A DNA stretch of 64,000 nt from BOG-908 sp964247675 (GTDB lineage Bacteria > Pseudomonadota > Alphaproteobacteria > Acetobacterales > Acetobacteraceae), in contig CAXTVW010000005.1 of NCBI GenBank assembly GCA_964247675.1, forward strand, positions 1-64,000, read 5' to 3'. A model generated the notes under the pieces. It ran no database searches and was not told where the DNA came from. It saw nothing but the letters and a program-made list of their open reading frames with translations. Of this stretch, positions 52,452-62,300 are shown in pieces (within the stretch, counting starts at the first letter, position 1; every line of letters begins with the position of its first letter). A program made the translations under genes and the position numbers.

Positions 52452-53634
52452 TGAGGCGCGTGTAGCGCCCGGGCGCATCCAGGAAACCGTATCCGGCCGC
52501 AAGCTGACCGAGTTGGATTCGGTGCGCGGGATCGCCGCGGTCATCGTGTTCAACCTGCATTTCCTGGGCGGCGTGCGCGGCGACGTATTGGCCTGGCTGC
52601 GCGCCACGCCGTTTTACGGCGCGGCAAACGGCGGTGCTGCCGTCATGCTGTTTTTCGTGCTCTCCGGCTTCGTGCTGACGCTTGCGCCGTTGCGCGCGGG
52701 CCGCCTGCGGCGCCTCGCCGGGCCTGCGATCCGGCGCTATCCGCGCCTGGCGGGTCCGGTTGTGGTGGCCGGCCTGCTCTCGGTGGGACTTGCCGTATCC
52801 GGCGGCTTTCCCGGCGTGGGCTGGATAGGCACGCGGACCGGCAAGCTGTTTCCGCTCGACCTGTTCTGGGGCAGCCAGATGAACAACGACGCGGCTTGGC
52901 CCGTCTTGCGCGAGGCGGCTTATGGCACGTTCTTCGGCGGCACTTCGGACCACAACCCGGTCCTGTGGACGATGAAATGGGAGCTGCTTGGCAGCGTCCT
53001 GGCGTTCGCGCTCGCGTTCGTCCTGATGCTGCCCGTGACGCGGGCGTGGCGGCTGGCCGGCGTCTGTCTGCTGGCTGGTATGGGCGCCTGGCACAGCATC
53101 TGGCTGATCGGGTTTCCGATCGGTGTGGCCGGCGCGCTTGCCCATCTGCGGCACGGACACAGGCTGCGTATGTCACCGCTGGCAGCGGGCTTGCTGTTCT
53201 GCGCCGCCGCTTACGTCATGTCCTGGAACATCGAGCACGCCGCCGGCGCCTGGCGCTGGGCCGGCGCGCTCTCGGCACGGCATCGTAACTACGCATGGGC
53301 ATTTGCGGAGTGTCTTGCTGGCGCCTGCATGCTGGCGATTGCGCTGTATTGCGCGCCGGCGCGGCGGTTGCTGCGGACGCGCTTTTTCAGTGCGCTCGGG
53401 CATCTATCCTTCCCGCTGTATCTCACGCATTTCTTCGCGCTGCTTTCGCTGGGCACCTGGACGTGCCTGGCCGTGTTCCCCAACGGCGTGAGGCTTATCT
53501 GGCTGCCGGCGTTCTACGTAGCGATGCTGGCGGGGGCCTGCGCCATGGCCTACCCGATCACGGTCTTTGACCGGAGGTGGATAAAGCTGCTGTTCAGGTT
53601 AAGCCAGGAAGGCAAGCAAGCAGTTCTTTTTTGA
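52438..53634 (+). CDS. Acyltransferase family 3 membrane protein (OafA/YrhL type)
   Basis: 398 residues from ATG 52438, overlapping the phhA stop by 14 bases. About ten membrane helices. Early motif: LTELDSVRGIAAVIVFNLHF; then MLFFVLSGFVLTLAPLR, a family hallmark with the active His nearby. It probably acetylates a surface polysaccharide or lipid. The overlap with phhA is more likely compactness than functional. Confidence 0.82.
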   Translation: MSVLDEARVAPGRIQETVSGRKLTELDSVRGIAAVIVFNLHFLGGVRGDVLAWLRATPFYGAANGGAAVMLFFVLSGFVLTLAPLRAGRLRRLAGPAIRRYPRLAGPVVVAGLLSVGLAVSGGFPGVGWIGTRTGKLFPLDLFWGSQMNNDAAWPVLREAAYGTFFGGTSDHNPVLWTMKWELLGSVLAFALAFVLMLPVTRAWRLAGVCLLAGMGAWHSIWLIGFPIGVAGALAHLRHGHRLRMSPLAAGLLFCAAAYVMSWNIEHAAGAWRWAGALSARHRNYAWAFAECLAGACMLAIALYCAPARRLLRTRFFSALGHLSFPLYLTHFFALLSLGTWTCLAVFPNGVRLIWLPAFYVAMLAGACAMAYPITVFDRRWIKLLFRLSQEGKQAVLF

Positions 53635-53771
53635 AAAAAAGAACCAAAAAACTTTTGCTCCCCCGCATTTGCACCAGCCGGGTGCTGCAGGAAACACCGA
53701 AGCGGCTGAGCGTCGGGGGGAAGTAAAAGTTTTTTGCTTCTTTTTTTCAAAAAAGAAGGCCTTTCTTCCTT
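53611..53771. repeat. T-tract palindromic repeat, variant left arm
   Basis: The left arm has GCAGTTCTTTTTTG and GAACC in place of GGCCTTC and GAAGC: paired changes that keep the hairpin. The right arm is standard. It overlaps the end of the acyltransferase gene and stops 29 bases before hisB. Confidence 0.85.
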
Positions 53772-53800
53772 CTGCAGATACCCCGCGCTAAACCCCCCAG

Positions 53801-54391
53801 ATGAGCCGCACCGCCCGCCTGACCCGCACGACCAGAGAAACCGACATCACCCTGACGCTGGACCTGGACGGCACGGGCGCCTCCGCCATCAGCACAGGCG
53901 TGGGCTTCTTCGACCACATGCTGACCGCTTTCGCGCGGCACGCGCTCTTCGATCTCACCGTCGAGGCGAAGGGCGACCTGCATATCGACTCGCACCACAC
54001 GGTCGAGGACGTCGGCATCGTGCTGGGCCAGGCGATACGGCAGGCGCTGGGCGACAAGCGCGGCATCGCCCGCTTCGGCCAGGCGCTGTTGCCGATGGAC
54101 GAGGCGCTGGCGGAGGCGGCGATCGACATCTCCGGCCGCGCGCATGTCGCCTGGTCGGTGGCTTTCGAGCGCCCGATGCTGGGCACGATGGACACCCAGC
54201 TCGTGGAGGAGTTTTTCCGCGCGCTGGCGGGCAACGCGCTGATCACCCTGCATGTCACCCGCCGCGCCGGGAGCAACTCCCATCACGTGGCCGAGGCGTG
54301 CTTCAAGGCGGTGGCGCGCGCGCTGCGCATGGCGGTGGCCCCCGATCTGCGGCAGAACGATGCCATCCCATCCACGAAGGGCGCGCTGTGA
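53801..54391 (+). CDS. hisB: Imidazoleglycerol-phosphate dehydratase HisB
   Basis: 196 residues, the usual monofunctional length. Metal-binding motifs HHTVED and HHVAEA, and FFDHMLTAFARHAL near the start, are intact. It catalyses the sixth step of histidine synthesis. It overlaps the next small gene as GTGA. Confidence 0.97.
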   Translation: MSRTARLTRTTRETDITLTLDLDGTGASAISTGVGFFDHMLTAFARHALFDLTVEAKGDLHIDSHHTVEDVGIVLGQAIRQALGDKRGIARFGQALLPMDEALAEAAIDISGRAHVAWSVAFERPMLGTMDTQLVEEFFRALAGNALITLHVTRRAGSNSHHVAEACFKAVARALRMAVAPDLRQNDAIPSTKGAL

Positions 54392-54747
54392 AGCTGTACA
54401 CCACGCATCTGCGGCCAGGCCGGCCACCGCTGCTCGTGCGCGAGGGGTTTTCCGGCGCGGCGTTCTGGTTCGGCGCGTTCTGGCTGGCGGCTGGCCGCGC
54501 CTGGGTTCCGGCGGGGTTCACCATGGCCGCGTTCCTGCTGACGCTGGCACTCTGCCGCTGGTCCGGCACGCTGGCGCCGCTTGCGGGCCTGGCTGTGCTG
54601 CAGGGCCTGATCTGCCCAGACCTGCAGCGCTGGAGCCTGGACCAGCGCGGTTTCGTGCGCGGCCCGGTGGTGACGGGGGCCGATGTGGACCAGGCGCTGG
54701 CGCGGTTGCTGGATGCGCGGCCGGATTTCATTCCGCGCGCTGTCTGA
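54388..54747 (+). CDS. Small membrane protein of the his cluster (DUF2628-like)
   Basis: 119 residues from GTG 54388, overlapping hisB by 4 bases. Two or three hydrophobic stretches (FWFGAFWLAAGRAW, FTMAAFLLTLALC, PLAGLAVLQGLI) and a C-terminal soluble tail. Short DUF2628-like proteins stand here in related genomes, by memory. Role unknown. Confidence 0.72.
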   Translation: MKLYTTHLRPGRPPLLVREGFSGAAFWFGAFWLAAGRAWVPAGFTMAAFLLTLALCRWSGTLAPLAGLAVLQGLICPDLQRWSLDQRGFVRGPVVTGADVDQALARLLDARPDFIPRAV

Positions 54748-54755
54748 CGGTTGTG

Positions 54756-54915
54756 GAAGGAAGCAAGGCCTTCTTTTTTGAAAAAAAGAAGCAAAAAACT
54801 TTTGCTCCCCCGCTGCTCAGCCGCCTCGGTGCTTCCGAGATGATCCGGCTGCTGCAGATGCGGGTAGTAAAAGTTTTTTGCTTCTTTTTTTCAAAAAAGA
54901 AGGCCTTGCTTCCTT
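54756..54915. repeat. T-tract palindromic repeat, complete copy
   Basis: Complete copy of about 160 bp between the small membrane gene and hisH, both on the plus strand. Its right arm ends 17 bases before the hisH ATG, so it would lie in the transcript leader. Confidence 0.85.
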
Positions 54916-54931
54916 CAAGTCGCGCCCCGGC

Positions 54932-55588
54932 ATGATGCGCGTCTGCGTGGTCGATTGCGGCAGCGGGAACCTCGCCTCCGCCGCCCGCGCGCTTGCCCGC
55001 GCCGCGGAACTGGCCGGCGTTGCGGCAGAGGTGGAAGTAAGCGCGGCGCCGGACGCGGTGCTGGCGTCCGACCGCATCGTCCTTCCTGGCCAGGGCGCGT
55101 TCGCCACCTGCATCCAGGGCCTGGCGCAGGCGCCCGGGTTGCGGGCGGCGCTGGACCGCCGCGTCGCGGAAGGCGCGCCGTTCCTGGGCATCTGCGTCGG
55201 CATGCAGCTCATGGCGGAGCGTGGGCTGGAGCATGCCGTCACCCCGGGCTTCGGCTGGCTGCAGGGCGAGGTGGCGCCGTTGCAGGCGCCCGGGCTTCGG
55301 CTGCCGCACATGGGCTGGAACGCGCTGGACTTCGCGGCGGGCGCGCACCCTTTGCTGGACGGGGTGGAGCCGGGGGAGCACGTATATTTCGTGCACAGCT
55401 ACGGGCTGCGGGGCTACGCTGACCGGGACGTTGCCGCCACAACGTCGTATGGTGGCCAGGTGCCTGCTTTGGTGGCGCGCGGCAACCGGGCCGGTACGCA
55501 GTTCCACGTCGAGAAGAGTCAGGAGGTCGGTTTGCGCATCCTCGCCAATTTCCTCCGCTGGTCGCCCGCCCCTTTGCCGCCCGCATGA
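54932..55588 (+). CDS. hisH: Glutamine amidotransferase subunit HisH
   Basis: 218 residues from ATG 54932 (ATG 54935 is equally possible). The nucleophile Cys is in LGICVGMQL; the His and Glu are in GTQFHVEKSQ, where Val replaces the usual Pro. It supplies ammonia to HisF (not in the window). It overlaps the GNAT gene as ATGA. Confidence 0.95.
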   Translation: MMRVCVVDCGSGNLASAARALARAAELAGVAAEVEVSAAPDAVLASDRIVLPGQGAFATCIQGLAQAPGLRAALDRRVAEGAPFLGICVGMQLMAERGLEHAVTPGFGWLQGEVAPLQAPGLRLPHMGWNALDFAAGAHPLLDGVEPGEHVYFVHSYGLRGYADRDVAATTSYGGQVPALVARGNRAGTQFHVEKSQEVGLRILANFLRWSPAPLPPA

Positions 55589-56145
55589 GCCCGTTCTCTA
55601 CCCATACCCAGATGCCCGCCTTGCAGGTGGAGCACGTGAGCGAGCTGCACGAGGACGATTTGCACGCGCTCTGCGAGGCGACCAACGCCGCCATCCTGGA
55701 CGGCGGCGGCTTCGGCTGGGTCAACCCGCCCGGTCAGCAGGCGCTGGAGCGCTACTTTCGCGGCGTGATGCTGGTGCCCGAGCGCGAGCTGTTCGTCGGC
55801 CGCGCCGACGGCATCATCACCGGCTCCGCGCAACTGGTCCGGCCGCCACGCAACAACGAGGCGCAGTCCATTTCGGCCTGGATCATGCACGCCTTCGTGG
55901 CGCCGTTCGCCCGCGGGCAGGGCCTGGCGCGGCTGATGACGGTGAAGATCGAGGAGCGCGCGCGCGTGCTGAATTTCCGCGTGCTGAACCTGGACGTGCG
56001 CGAGACGCAGACGGCGGCGATCGCGCTGTATGAGTCGCTAGGGTTCACCTGCTGGGGGGTGCATCCGGAGTATGCACGGGTGAAGGGCAGGATACTCAAG
56101 GGGTATTACTATACCAAGGCGCTGAGGAAGGCCGATGCGGGGTAA
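55585..56145 (+). CDS. GNAT family N-acetyltransferase
   Basis: 186 residues. The acetyl-CoA loop is VAPFARGQGLARLM, and the C-terminal ETQTAAIALYESLGFTCWGV is the family hallmark. It is coupled to hisH by a 4-base overlap. The substrate is unknown; its constant place between hisH and hisA in such clusters hints at a link, but this is inference. Confidence 0.85.
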   Translation: MSPFSTHTQMPALQVEHVSELHEDDLHALCEATNAAILDGGGFGWVNPPGQQALERYFRGVMLVPERELFVGRADGIITGSAQLVRPPRNNEAQSISAWIMHAFVAPFARGQGLARLMTVKIEERARVLNFRVLNLDVRETQTAAIALYESLGFTCWGVHPEYARVKGRILKGYYYTKALRKADAG

Positions 56146-56212
56146 GGAAGGCACGGCCCTGTCCTGCCAGAGCGCGTGCGCGCGGAATGAGCGCGTGCCG
56201 CGGTGCAGGCGG

Positions 56213-56264
56213 GGAAGCAAAAGTTTTTTGGTCCTTTTTCTCAAAAAAGGACTGCTTGCTTCCT
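56213..56264. repeat. T-tract palindromic repeat, right arm only (variant)
   Basis: AAAAGTTTTTTGGTCC then T run, AAAAAAGGAC and TGCTTGCTTCC. The stem again has compensating changes (GGTCC with GGAC). It ends one base before the hisA ATG, so no normal ribosome site separates repeat and start. Confidence 0.8.
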
Positions 56265-56265
56265 T

Positions 56266-57009
56266 ATGATTTTGTACCCCGCCATAGACCTGAAAGACGG
56301 CGCCTGCGTACGCCTGCGCCGCGGCGAACTGGAAGACGCCACGATCTACGAGACCGACCCGGCCCGCCAGGCGCGCGCCTTCCAGGACGCCGGCGCCGCC
56401 TGGCTGCACGTGGTCGATCTGAACGGTGCCTTTGCCGGCCGTCCGGTGAACGAGGCGGCAGTCCTGGCGATACTTTCAGCCGCCACCATCCCGGTCCAGC
56501 TTGGTGGCGGCATACGCGATCTCGCCGGTGTGGAGCGCTGGCTGGAGGCGGGCGTGGCGCGGATCATCCTCGGCTCGGCGGCGGTGAAAAACCCGATCCT
56601 GGTGCACCAGGCGTGCCGCAGCTTCCCCGGCCGCGTCGCGGTGGGGATCGACGCGCGGGACGGCTACGTGGCCACCGAAGGCTGGGCGGACACGTCCACC
56701 CTACGCGCGCCCGAGCTGGCCCGCCGCTTCGAAGATGCCGGCGTGGCCGCCATCATCTACACCGACATCGCGCGAGACGGCATGCTGGAGGGCGTGAACA
56801 TCGCCCAGACGATCGAGCTGGCGGACCAGCTCAGCACGCCGGTGATTGCCAGCGGCGGCATCGGATCGGCGGACGACCTGCGGGCGTTGCGCGCGGCCGC
56901 ACACACGGCGGGCGGCTTGAACAGCCGCATCGCCGGCGTCATCGTCGGGCGTGCGCTCTATGACGGGCGAATCGCGGTGGCCGAGGCGCTCGACATCCTC
57001 GCCGCCTGA
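56266..57009 (+). CDS. hisA: ProFAR isomerase HisA
   Basis: 247 residues. The N-terminal YPAIDLKDGACVRLRRGEL has the first catalytic Asp, and IIYTDIARDGMLEGVN has the second; phosphate loops LGGGIRDL and SGGIGSADDL are intact. It catalyses the fourth step of histidine synthesis, with a (beta/alpha)8 barrel. The ATG at 56266 follows the palindromic repeat directly. Confidence 0.96.
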   Translation: MILYPAIDLKDGACVRLRRGELEDATIYETDPARQARAFQDAGAAWLHVVDLNGAFAGRPVNEAAVLAILSAATIPVQLGGGIRDLAGVERWLEAGVARIILGSAAVKNPILVHQACRSFPGRVAVGIDARDGYVATEGWADTSTLRAPELARRFEDAGVAAIIYTDIARDGMLEGVNIAQTIELADQLSTPVIASGGIGSADDLRALRAAAHTAGGLNSRIAGVIVGRALYDGRIAVAEALDILAA

Positions 57010-57036
57010 ACACAGTCACCACACGCGGGGGGAACC

Positions 57037-57600
57037 ATGGGCGAGACAATGGAGACGCACGAGCATGCCGAAGCGGCGGCGCATGGCGGACGGCGCCACA
57101 CCGCCCTGCTGATCGCCGTGCTGGCGGCGGGCCTGGCCTTCTGCGAGCAGGGGGCGCAGCACGCCGAGACCCGCATGTCCCAGAGCGCGGTCTCCGCCGC
57201 AGACGTCTGGGCCGAGTACCAGGCCAAATCCACCCGCGCCAACGAGACGAAGGACCTGGCCCAGATCGCCGCCCTGTTGCCGGCAAACGCCGCCGCCGAC
57301 GCGGCCGCCATACAGGCGCGCTTCAACGCCGACATCGCGCGCTTCGAGACCGACCCCAAGAGCGGCAAGCAGGCGCTGGCCGACAAGGCCAGGCGACTGG
57401 AGGAGACGCGCGACGCCGCCCACGAACGCCTCGAGGCGTTCGACAACGCGGCCGCCGCGCTGCAGCTCGGCATCGTGCTGACGACGGCGTCGGTGATCAC
57501 CGGGTCCGTGATGCTGGTTTGGGGCGGAGCGCTGCTGGGCGTGGCGGGAGGTGTGCTGGCTTTGCTTGGTCTGCTGGCGCCTGGGCTTGCGGCGATCTGA
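57037..57600 (+). CDS. DUF4337 membrane protein
   Basis: 187 residues. A His/Glu-rich start, a first membrane helix TALLIAVLAAGLAFCEQGAQ, a coiled-coil-like middle (DKARRLEETRDAAHERLEAF) and two helices at the C-terminus (IVLTTASVITGSVMLVWGGA). This layout and WAEYQAKSTRAN match DUF4337. Function unknown. Confidence 0.82.
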   Translation: MGETMETHEHAEAAAHGGRRHTALLIAVLAAGLAFCEQGAQHAETRMSQSAVSAADVWAEYQAKSTRANETKDLAQIAALLPANAAADAAAIQARFNADIARFETDPKSGKQALADKARRLEETRDAAHERLEAFDNAAAALQLGIVLTTASVITGSVMLVWGGALLGVAGGVLALLGLLAPGLAAI

Positions 57601-57604
57601 CGGA

Positions 57605-57793
57605 AGGCAAGGAAGCAAGGCCCGCTTTTTTGGAAAAAAGAAGCAAAAAACTTTTGTTCCCCCGCTAGGGAGGTGCTTCGGGGATTTCTGCGCGACCCAG
57701 AGCGCGCCGTTGGTCGGTTGTTTCGACACGGCGCGGCAGCACAGGTAAAAGCTTTTTGCTTCTTTTTCTCGAAAAAGAAGGCCTTGCCTTGCC
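57605..57793. repeat. T-tract palindromic repeat, long-spacer copy
   Basis: Arms at about 57611-57658 and 57744-57790 with a spacer of about 85 bases, longer than in the other copies and partly different in sequence. It lies between convergent genes (DUF4337 and sulfotransferase). Confidence 0.82.
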
Positions 57794-57813
57794 TACCTAG
57801 CCCACCGCCCCGC

Positions 57814-58998
57814 TCACTTCAGATCATAGCCGAACAGCGACAAGAAGCCGCCCCAAGCCTCGGCGCATTGCGCCCGCAGGCTGTCCGGCAGGTCGGTCCG
57901 CCAGCGGCCGACAGAGGCCTCGGGAGAGCCGCTCGTCGCGTGCTGGGCGAACATCTTCTCGCCGGCTTCCTTGCGCACCGGGGCTATTTCGGCCTGCAGG
58001 TAGGTGCCCAGCCTGGCATAGGTGCCGGCATCGCCGCGTATCATGTCCTCATAGCGGATGATGCACATATCCTGGCCGGGTTCTGCCTGGATCTCGGTCA
58101 GTTGCCGGCAGCTATGGCTGAGATGGGCAAACGCCTTGTCCTGACTCGAGTCGAAATAGGCGACGTGCGAGCACAGGACGTCACGCGGGTCACGCACGAT
58201 CACCACTTCACGCAAGCCCACGAAGACGCGCCGGGCGAACAGGCGGGTAGGCCGGTGCAGGTTGTTGTTCTTCTCCGCGAAGAACCGAACCGCATCCTTA
58301 TCCTTGTCGGCGGCCAGCAGTCGGTAATATTGCCGAACGACATCGGCCACCGCGGCGCCAACCCGGGCCGGTACCCAGTCCTCGTTATAATGGCGCAGGC
58401 TGGCGCGCTTGCGGAAGGCATGGGCGTATTGCTGGCTGCTGAACGGGTTGAAGCCGATATGGAAACCGTCGCCCTCCAGGTGGTCCGGATGGGTGGAGCG
58501 CTCGGTGTCGGCCGGCGCCGTCAGCACTGCAAACGCCGCGGCGTAGTAGGACAGCAGCCGCACCTCGTAGGGCACCAGCTCCGCCACGACGATCTGCGGC
58601 GAGGCGGCCAGGCAGCTCATCAGGTAGGTGGTCCCGGACCGGCCAGGCGCGGTGACCAGTATGGGCGAAGGCTGCTCGGACTCCGAAGGCGCACGCGCCT
58701 CCCCCTTCAGGATTCGTTCGCCGCCGGGCAAGGTGGTGCCGTCCAGGAAGCTGATCCTGACGCTGTGGTCCTGAAAGACGGACAACGGAGCGGGGAAGGT
58801 GAAGACGAATCCGTGTGCACCGTCGCCGTACTTGCCCAGGGTGGCGAGATCGCGCCTTGGCCGTTCGGCGAAGACCCGCCCCGTCTCCTGCCCGTCGACC
58901 GCTACCGACAGCTCAAGCCGGGCGTGGGGATCGGCTTCGTCGGCAGCCCAGCCGGCCACGGATACCTGGGTGATCGAGTCCACATGGCCGCCACGCAT
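57814..58998 (-). CDS. Sulfotransferase with N-terminal beta-sandwich-like domain
   Basis: 394 residues from ATG 58998. The first 110 residues hold the VSVAGWAADEADPHARLELS pattern and VFAERPRRDLATLGKYGDG, a beta domain that is also repeated four times in the divergent gene. Then comes the PAPS-binding loop ILVTAPGRSGTTYLMSCLA, and EVVIVRDPRDVLCSHVAYF as the 3'-phosphate motif. It likely sulfates a cell-surface glycan. Confidence 0.82.
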   Translation of the reverse strand: MRGGHVDSITQVSVAGWAADEADPHARLELSVAVDGQETGRVFAERPRRDLATLGKYGDGAHGFVFTFPAPLSVFQDHSVRISFLDGTTLPGGERILKGEARAPSESEQPSPILVTAPGRSGTTYLMSCLAASPQIVVAELVPYEVRLLSYYAAAFAVLTAPADTERSTHPDHLEGDGFHIGFNPFSSQQYAHAFRKRASLRHYNEDWVPARVGAAVADVVRQYYRLLAADKDKDAVRFFAEKNNNLHRPTRLFARRVFVGLREVVIVRDPRDVLCSHVAYFDSSQDKAFAHLSHSCRQLTEIQAEPGQDMCIIRYEDMIRGDAGTYARLGTYLQAEIAPVRKEAGEKMFAQHATSGSPEASVGRWRTDLPDSLRAQCAEAWGGFLSLFGYDLK

Positions 58999-59107
58999 GA
59001 AACTTGTCTGAACCCTGGTCGTGCTGGCGCTCGTTTTGCGCGGCCTGCCGTGCGGCGTCAAATCCGTGCGCCTGGAGAGGCAGCGCGGCCGGGTTTTCGG
59101 GCTTCTG

Positions 59108-59269
59108 GTAGGAAGCAAGGCCTTCTTTTTTGAAAAAAAGAAGCAAAAAACTTTTGTTCCCCCGCATCTTCAGCGTGCGTGTTTGTCCGCACGCACACGG
59201 ACGCCGCAAATGCGGGTAGCAAAAGTTTTTGCGTCTTTTTTTCAAAAAAGAAGGCCTTGCTTACTTCCT
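59108..59269. repeat. T-tract palindromic repeat, complete reference copy
   Basis: Outer ends GGAAGCAAGGCCTTC and GAAGGCCTTGCTTACTTCC mirror each other. Each arm is itself a hairpin (CTTCTTTTTTT/AAAAAAGAAG). The spacer has CCCGCATCTTCAGCG mirrored by CGCAAATGCGGG, and an inner GTGCGTG/CACGCAC stem. It lies between divergent genes (sulfotransferase and the GT fusion), so it is not only a terminator. Confidence 0.88.
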
Positions 59270-59310
59270 CTCCCCCCTTATGAAAGTCCGACAGAACAGG
59301 ACCAGCGGAT

Positions 59311-62300
59311 TTGGCGGCACCACGGGCAAAAGGCGGCTTCCGGCCTGGCGAGGATCTGACCGGCGAGCCTGCTCCGCAACAGGGCGCAATATTCACGCCG
59401 GCCGCCGACGCAGGTGGCACGGACCGCGACGTCCTGATGGGCTACCAGCTGTTCCTCGGGCGGGACCCGGAAAGCTCGTTCGTCATCGCCGACGCGAAGA
59501 ACAGCCCGGTCGGGGCCTTCATACGCGCGCTCATGGGGTCGGGCGAGTTCCAGAGTGCGGTGCTGGACAAGCTGGCCGCGGGCCGGCCGCTGCCGCACGA
59601 GAACGCCGGACCCGCGCCGAGCGCCGAGCAATTGGCTTGGCTGTTCGGCCTGCTGCGCGTGCCGCCGCGCGCCGAGGCATCGCTGCGCGCGGCCACCAGC
59701 TGGGCCGAGTGGCTGCGCACCCTGGTCGCCATCCCCGGCCTGCCGACGGCGCCCGTACGCGCGGCGGCCGAGAGCGGGCCGGAGGCGCAGGCGGTCGGCG
59801 CGGGTTTCGTGCTGGTCACCATCGAGGCTCCGAAGCCGGGCGACCGCCTCGAGCCGGGCAGCCTGGTACAGGGCAATGGCTGGGCCATAGCGCCGGCCGA
59901 CATCGCCGAGGTTGCCGTGCACCTCGATGGCAAGCTGCTGACCCACAGCCGCTACGGCCTGCCCCGGCCGGACGTCGCCCGCAGTTTTCCGCACTACCGC
60001 CACGTCGATCATTGCGGCTTCAGCTTCACGGCGGAAATACCCGAGGACGCGCCGCCTGCCGCGTTGCTAACCGTCGCCGTGCGCAGCGTGGATGGCCAGG
60101 AAGGGCGCAAGAGCGTCCGCCTGCATGCGCAGGCCAGTCCGGCCGCCTTGACGCGCACGCAGGATGCGGCCGAGGCTGCCTGGCCGATCCGCCTTGCCGT
60201 GGAAGACGCGGTTGTGGATGCTTTCAGGATGCTGCGCGTGCGCGGCTGGGCGGTGAGTGCCGACCCGATAAAGGCGATCACCGTCACCCTGGACGCGGTA
60301 TCGATGGGCGAGGCGCGCTACGGCCTGCCCAGGCCGGACATCGGCAGCCTTCATGCGAGCTACCCCAACGCCGCGGCGTCCGGCTTCGCCCTGGTCGGCC
60401 AGCTTGCCGCCGATCTGCCCGAAGGGCCGAGTTTCGTCCGTGTCCAGGCCGTGAACGCGGCTGGCCAGGCCCGCCAGACGATCGTGCCGGTCATCCTGCC
60501 GCCCGCCGCCCTTGCGGCACCGGTGCAGGCGACCAGCGGTGGGCCGGTGCAATGCGCCTGCGAGCGGTCCAGCCTGAATGCCGAAGGAAGGCTGCAGGTG
60601 GAGGGCTGGGCGGTGTCCGCCAACGGCATCGCCTCGGTCGACATCGAGCTGGACGGCATCTCGCTCGGGCAGGCGGAGCTTGGCCGCGCGAGCGCCGCTG
60701 CGGCGGCGCGCCTGCCTGACGTGGCGGAGGCTGCCCAGGCCGGGTTCGTGTTCAACCTCGTCCTGTCGCGCCGGCCTTCGGCGGGCGTGCATCTCCTGGC
60801 TATCACAATCACCCCGAAAATCGGGGCGCACCGCTCGATAAACCTTCCCCTCGTCACCGAAGCCGCCGGGAAAGCAGGCGACGGGGCCCGGCCTGCGGCC
60901 GCGGCGAAAGCCGGGGTTGTGCCGCAGCCGATCCCGGCCGGCCTGAAGACGCCGCCGGTGCCCGTGATGCCGGCGAAAATCGCGGCGCCTGCGCCCGTGC
61001 CTGTGCCTGCGCCTGCGGCCCCACCGAAGGCCGCTTCGCAGTCCGGCATACGGCTGGAAGTGGACCAGCCTGCCTTGGACGGCGGCGCGGCGCGCGAGCC
61101 GGTTCGCGGCGCGCTGACCATCGCGGGCTGGTCCGCGGCGCGCGCCGGGATCGCGCGCATCGCGGTCTATTGCGATGCGGAACTGCTCGGCCACGCCCAT
61201 CTCGGCATGCGCCGCGAGGACGTCGGCGCGCTGTTTCCCGAGTACAAGGGGTCCTTGCTGGCCGGCTACGCGATCGTGCTGCCGCCGGGCCGGCTGCTGG
61301 AAGGTACTCACACGATACGCCTGGTCGCCTCCGCCGAGACGGACGAGGCGACCGGGCCGGACGCTCCCAGCCTGGAGCGCAGCTTCAAGGTGGATGTGGA
61401 GCGCTACGACGCCCTGCCGCCCGACGGCACCATACGCAACGCCGTGCCCCCGGCCGAAGCCGAGTTCAGCCTGCGCCTGCTGGCGCGCCAGGCCTACCAC
61501 CCGACATTCGAGATCGTCGTCGCCGGCGCGTCGGCAGAGGCCGGCGGGCTGGCCGCACTCGAGGCCACGCTGGGCAGCCTCACGGCGCAGGTCTATGGCG
61601 CCTGGAGGCTGATTGCCGTCCTGCCGGACAGCGAAGCGCTAAAGGCTGCCCGCGCGCTGCCCGGGGCCGCCGACCCGACCGGCCGCGTGTCCCTGGTCAT
61701 GCAGGGCTCGCCGACGCAAAGCGCTCCCCGGGGCGGCGCGTCCGGCAAGCGGCGCTCTGCCCCGCTTGCCGATCCCGCGCGCCCGGCCTTCACCATGGTG
61801 CTGCAAGCGGGCGACCGTCTGGGCGCGGACGCCCTGCTCGTGCTGGCCCTTGAGGCGGCGGCCGACAGGGAGGCCGATTTCCTCTACGCCGACGAGCTGC
61901 GCACCGATCCCAGCCAGGGCAGGCGGCAGCCCTTCTTCAAGCCGGATTGGTCGCCGGACCTGCTGCTGTCGATGAACTATATCGGCCGCCCCTGGTGCGC
62001 GTCGGCCGCGCTGCTGGCCCGCGCCGGGCAGTCCGTCGCCAGCCTGGCAGCCGGGGCGGATTATGCGGCCGTGCTGGCGCTCACGGAACATGCGGCGCGC
62101 ATTGGTCACGTGCCGCGCGTGCTGTGCGAGCGTGGCGATGCTGCGGACGCAAGCGAGGCCGAGGCAGCCGCCCTGGCAGAGGCCCTGGCGCGCAGCGGCG
62201 ATGCCGGCAGCGTGGAGCCTGGCCCGGCGGAGGGCACCTGGCGGGTGCGCCGGCAGATCGTCCGCCCGCCGGCCGTGAAGCCGCCGGCCGGGAAACCGGC

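Noticed and set aside
53734..54747. Long frame starting in a palindromic repeat and ending with the small his-cluster gene
   Set aside because: Its first two thirds translate the repeat and the wrong frame of hisB; only the part from GTG 54388 is real.
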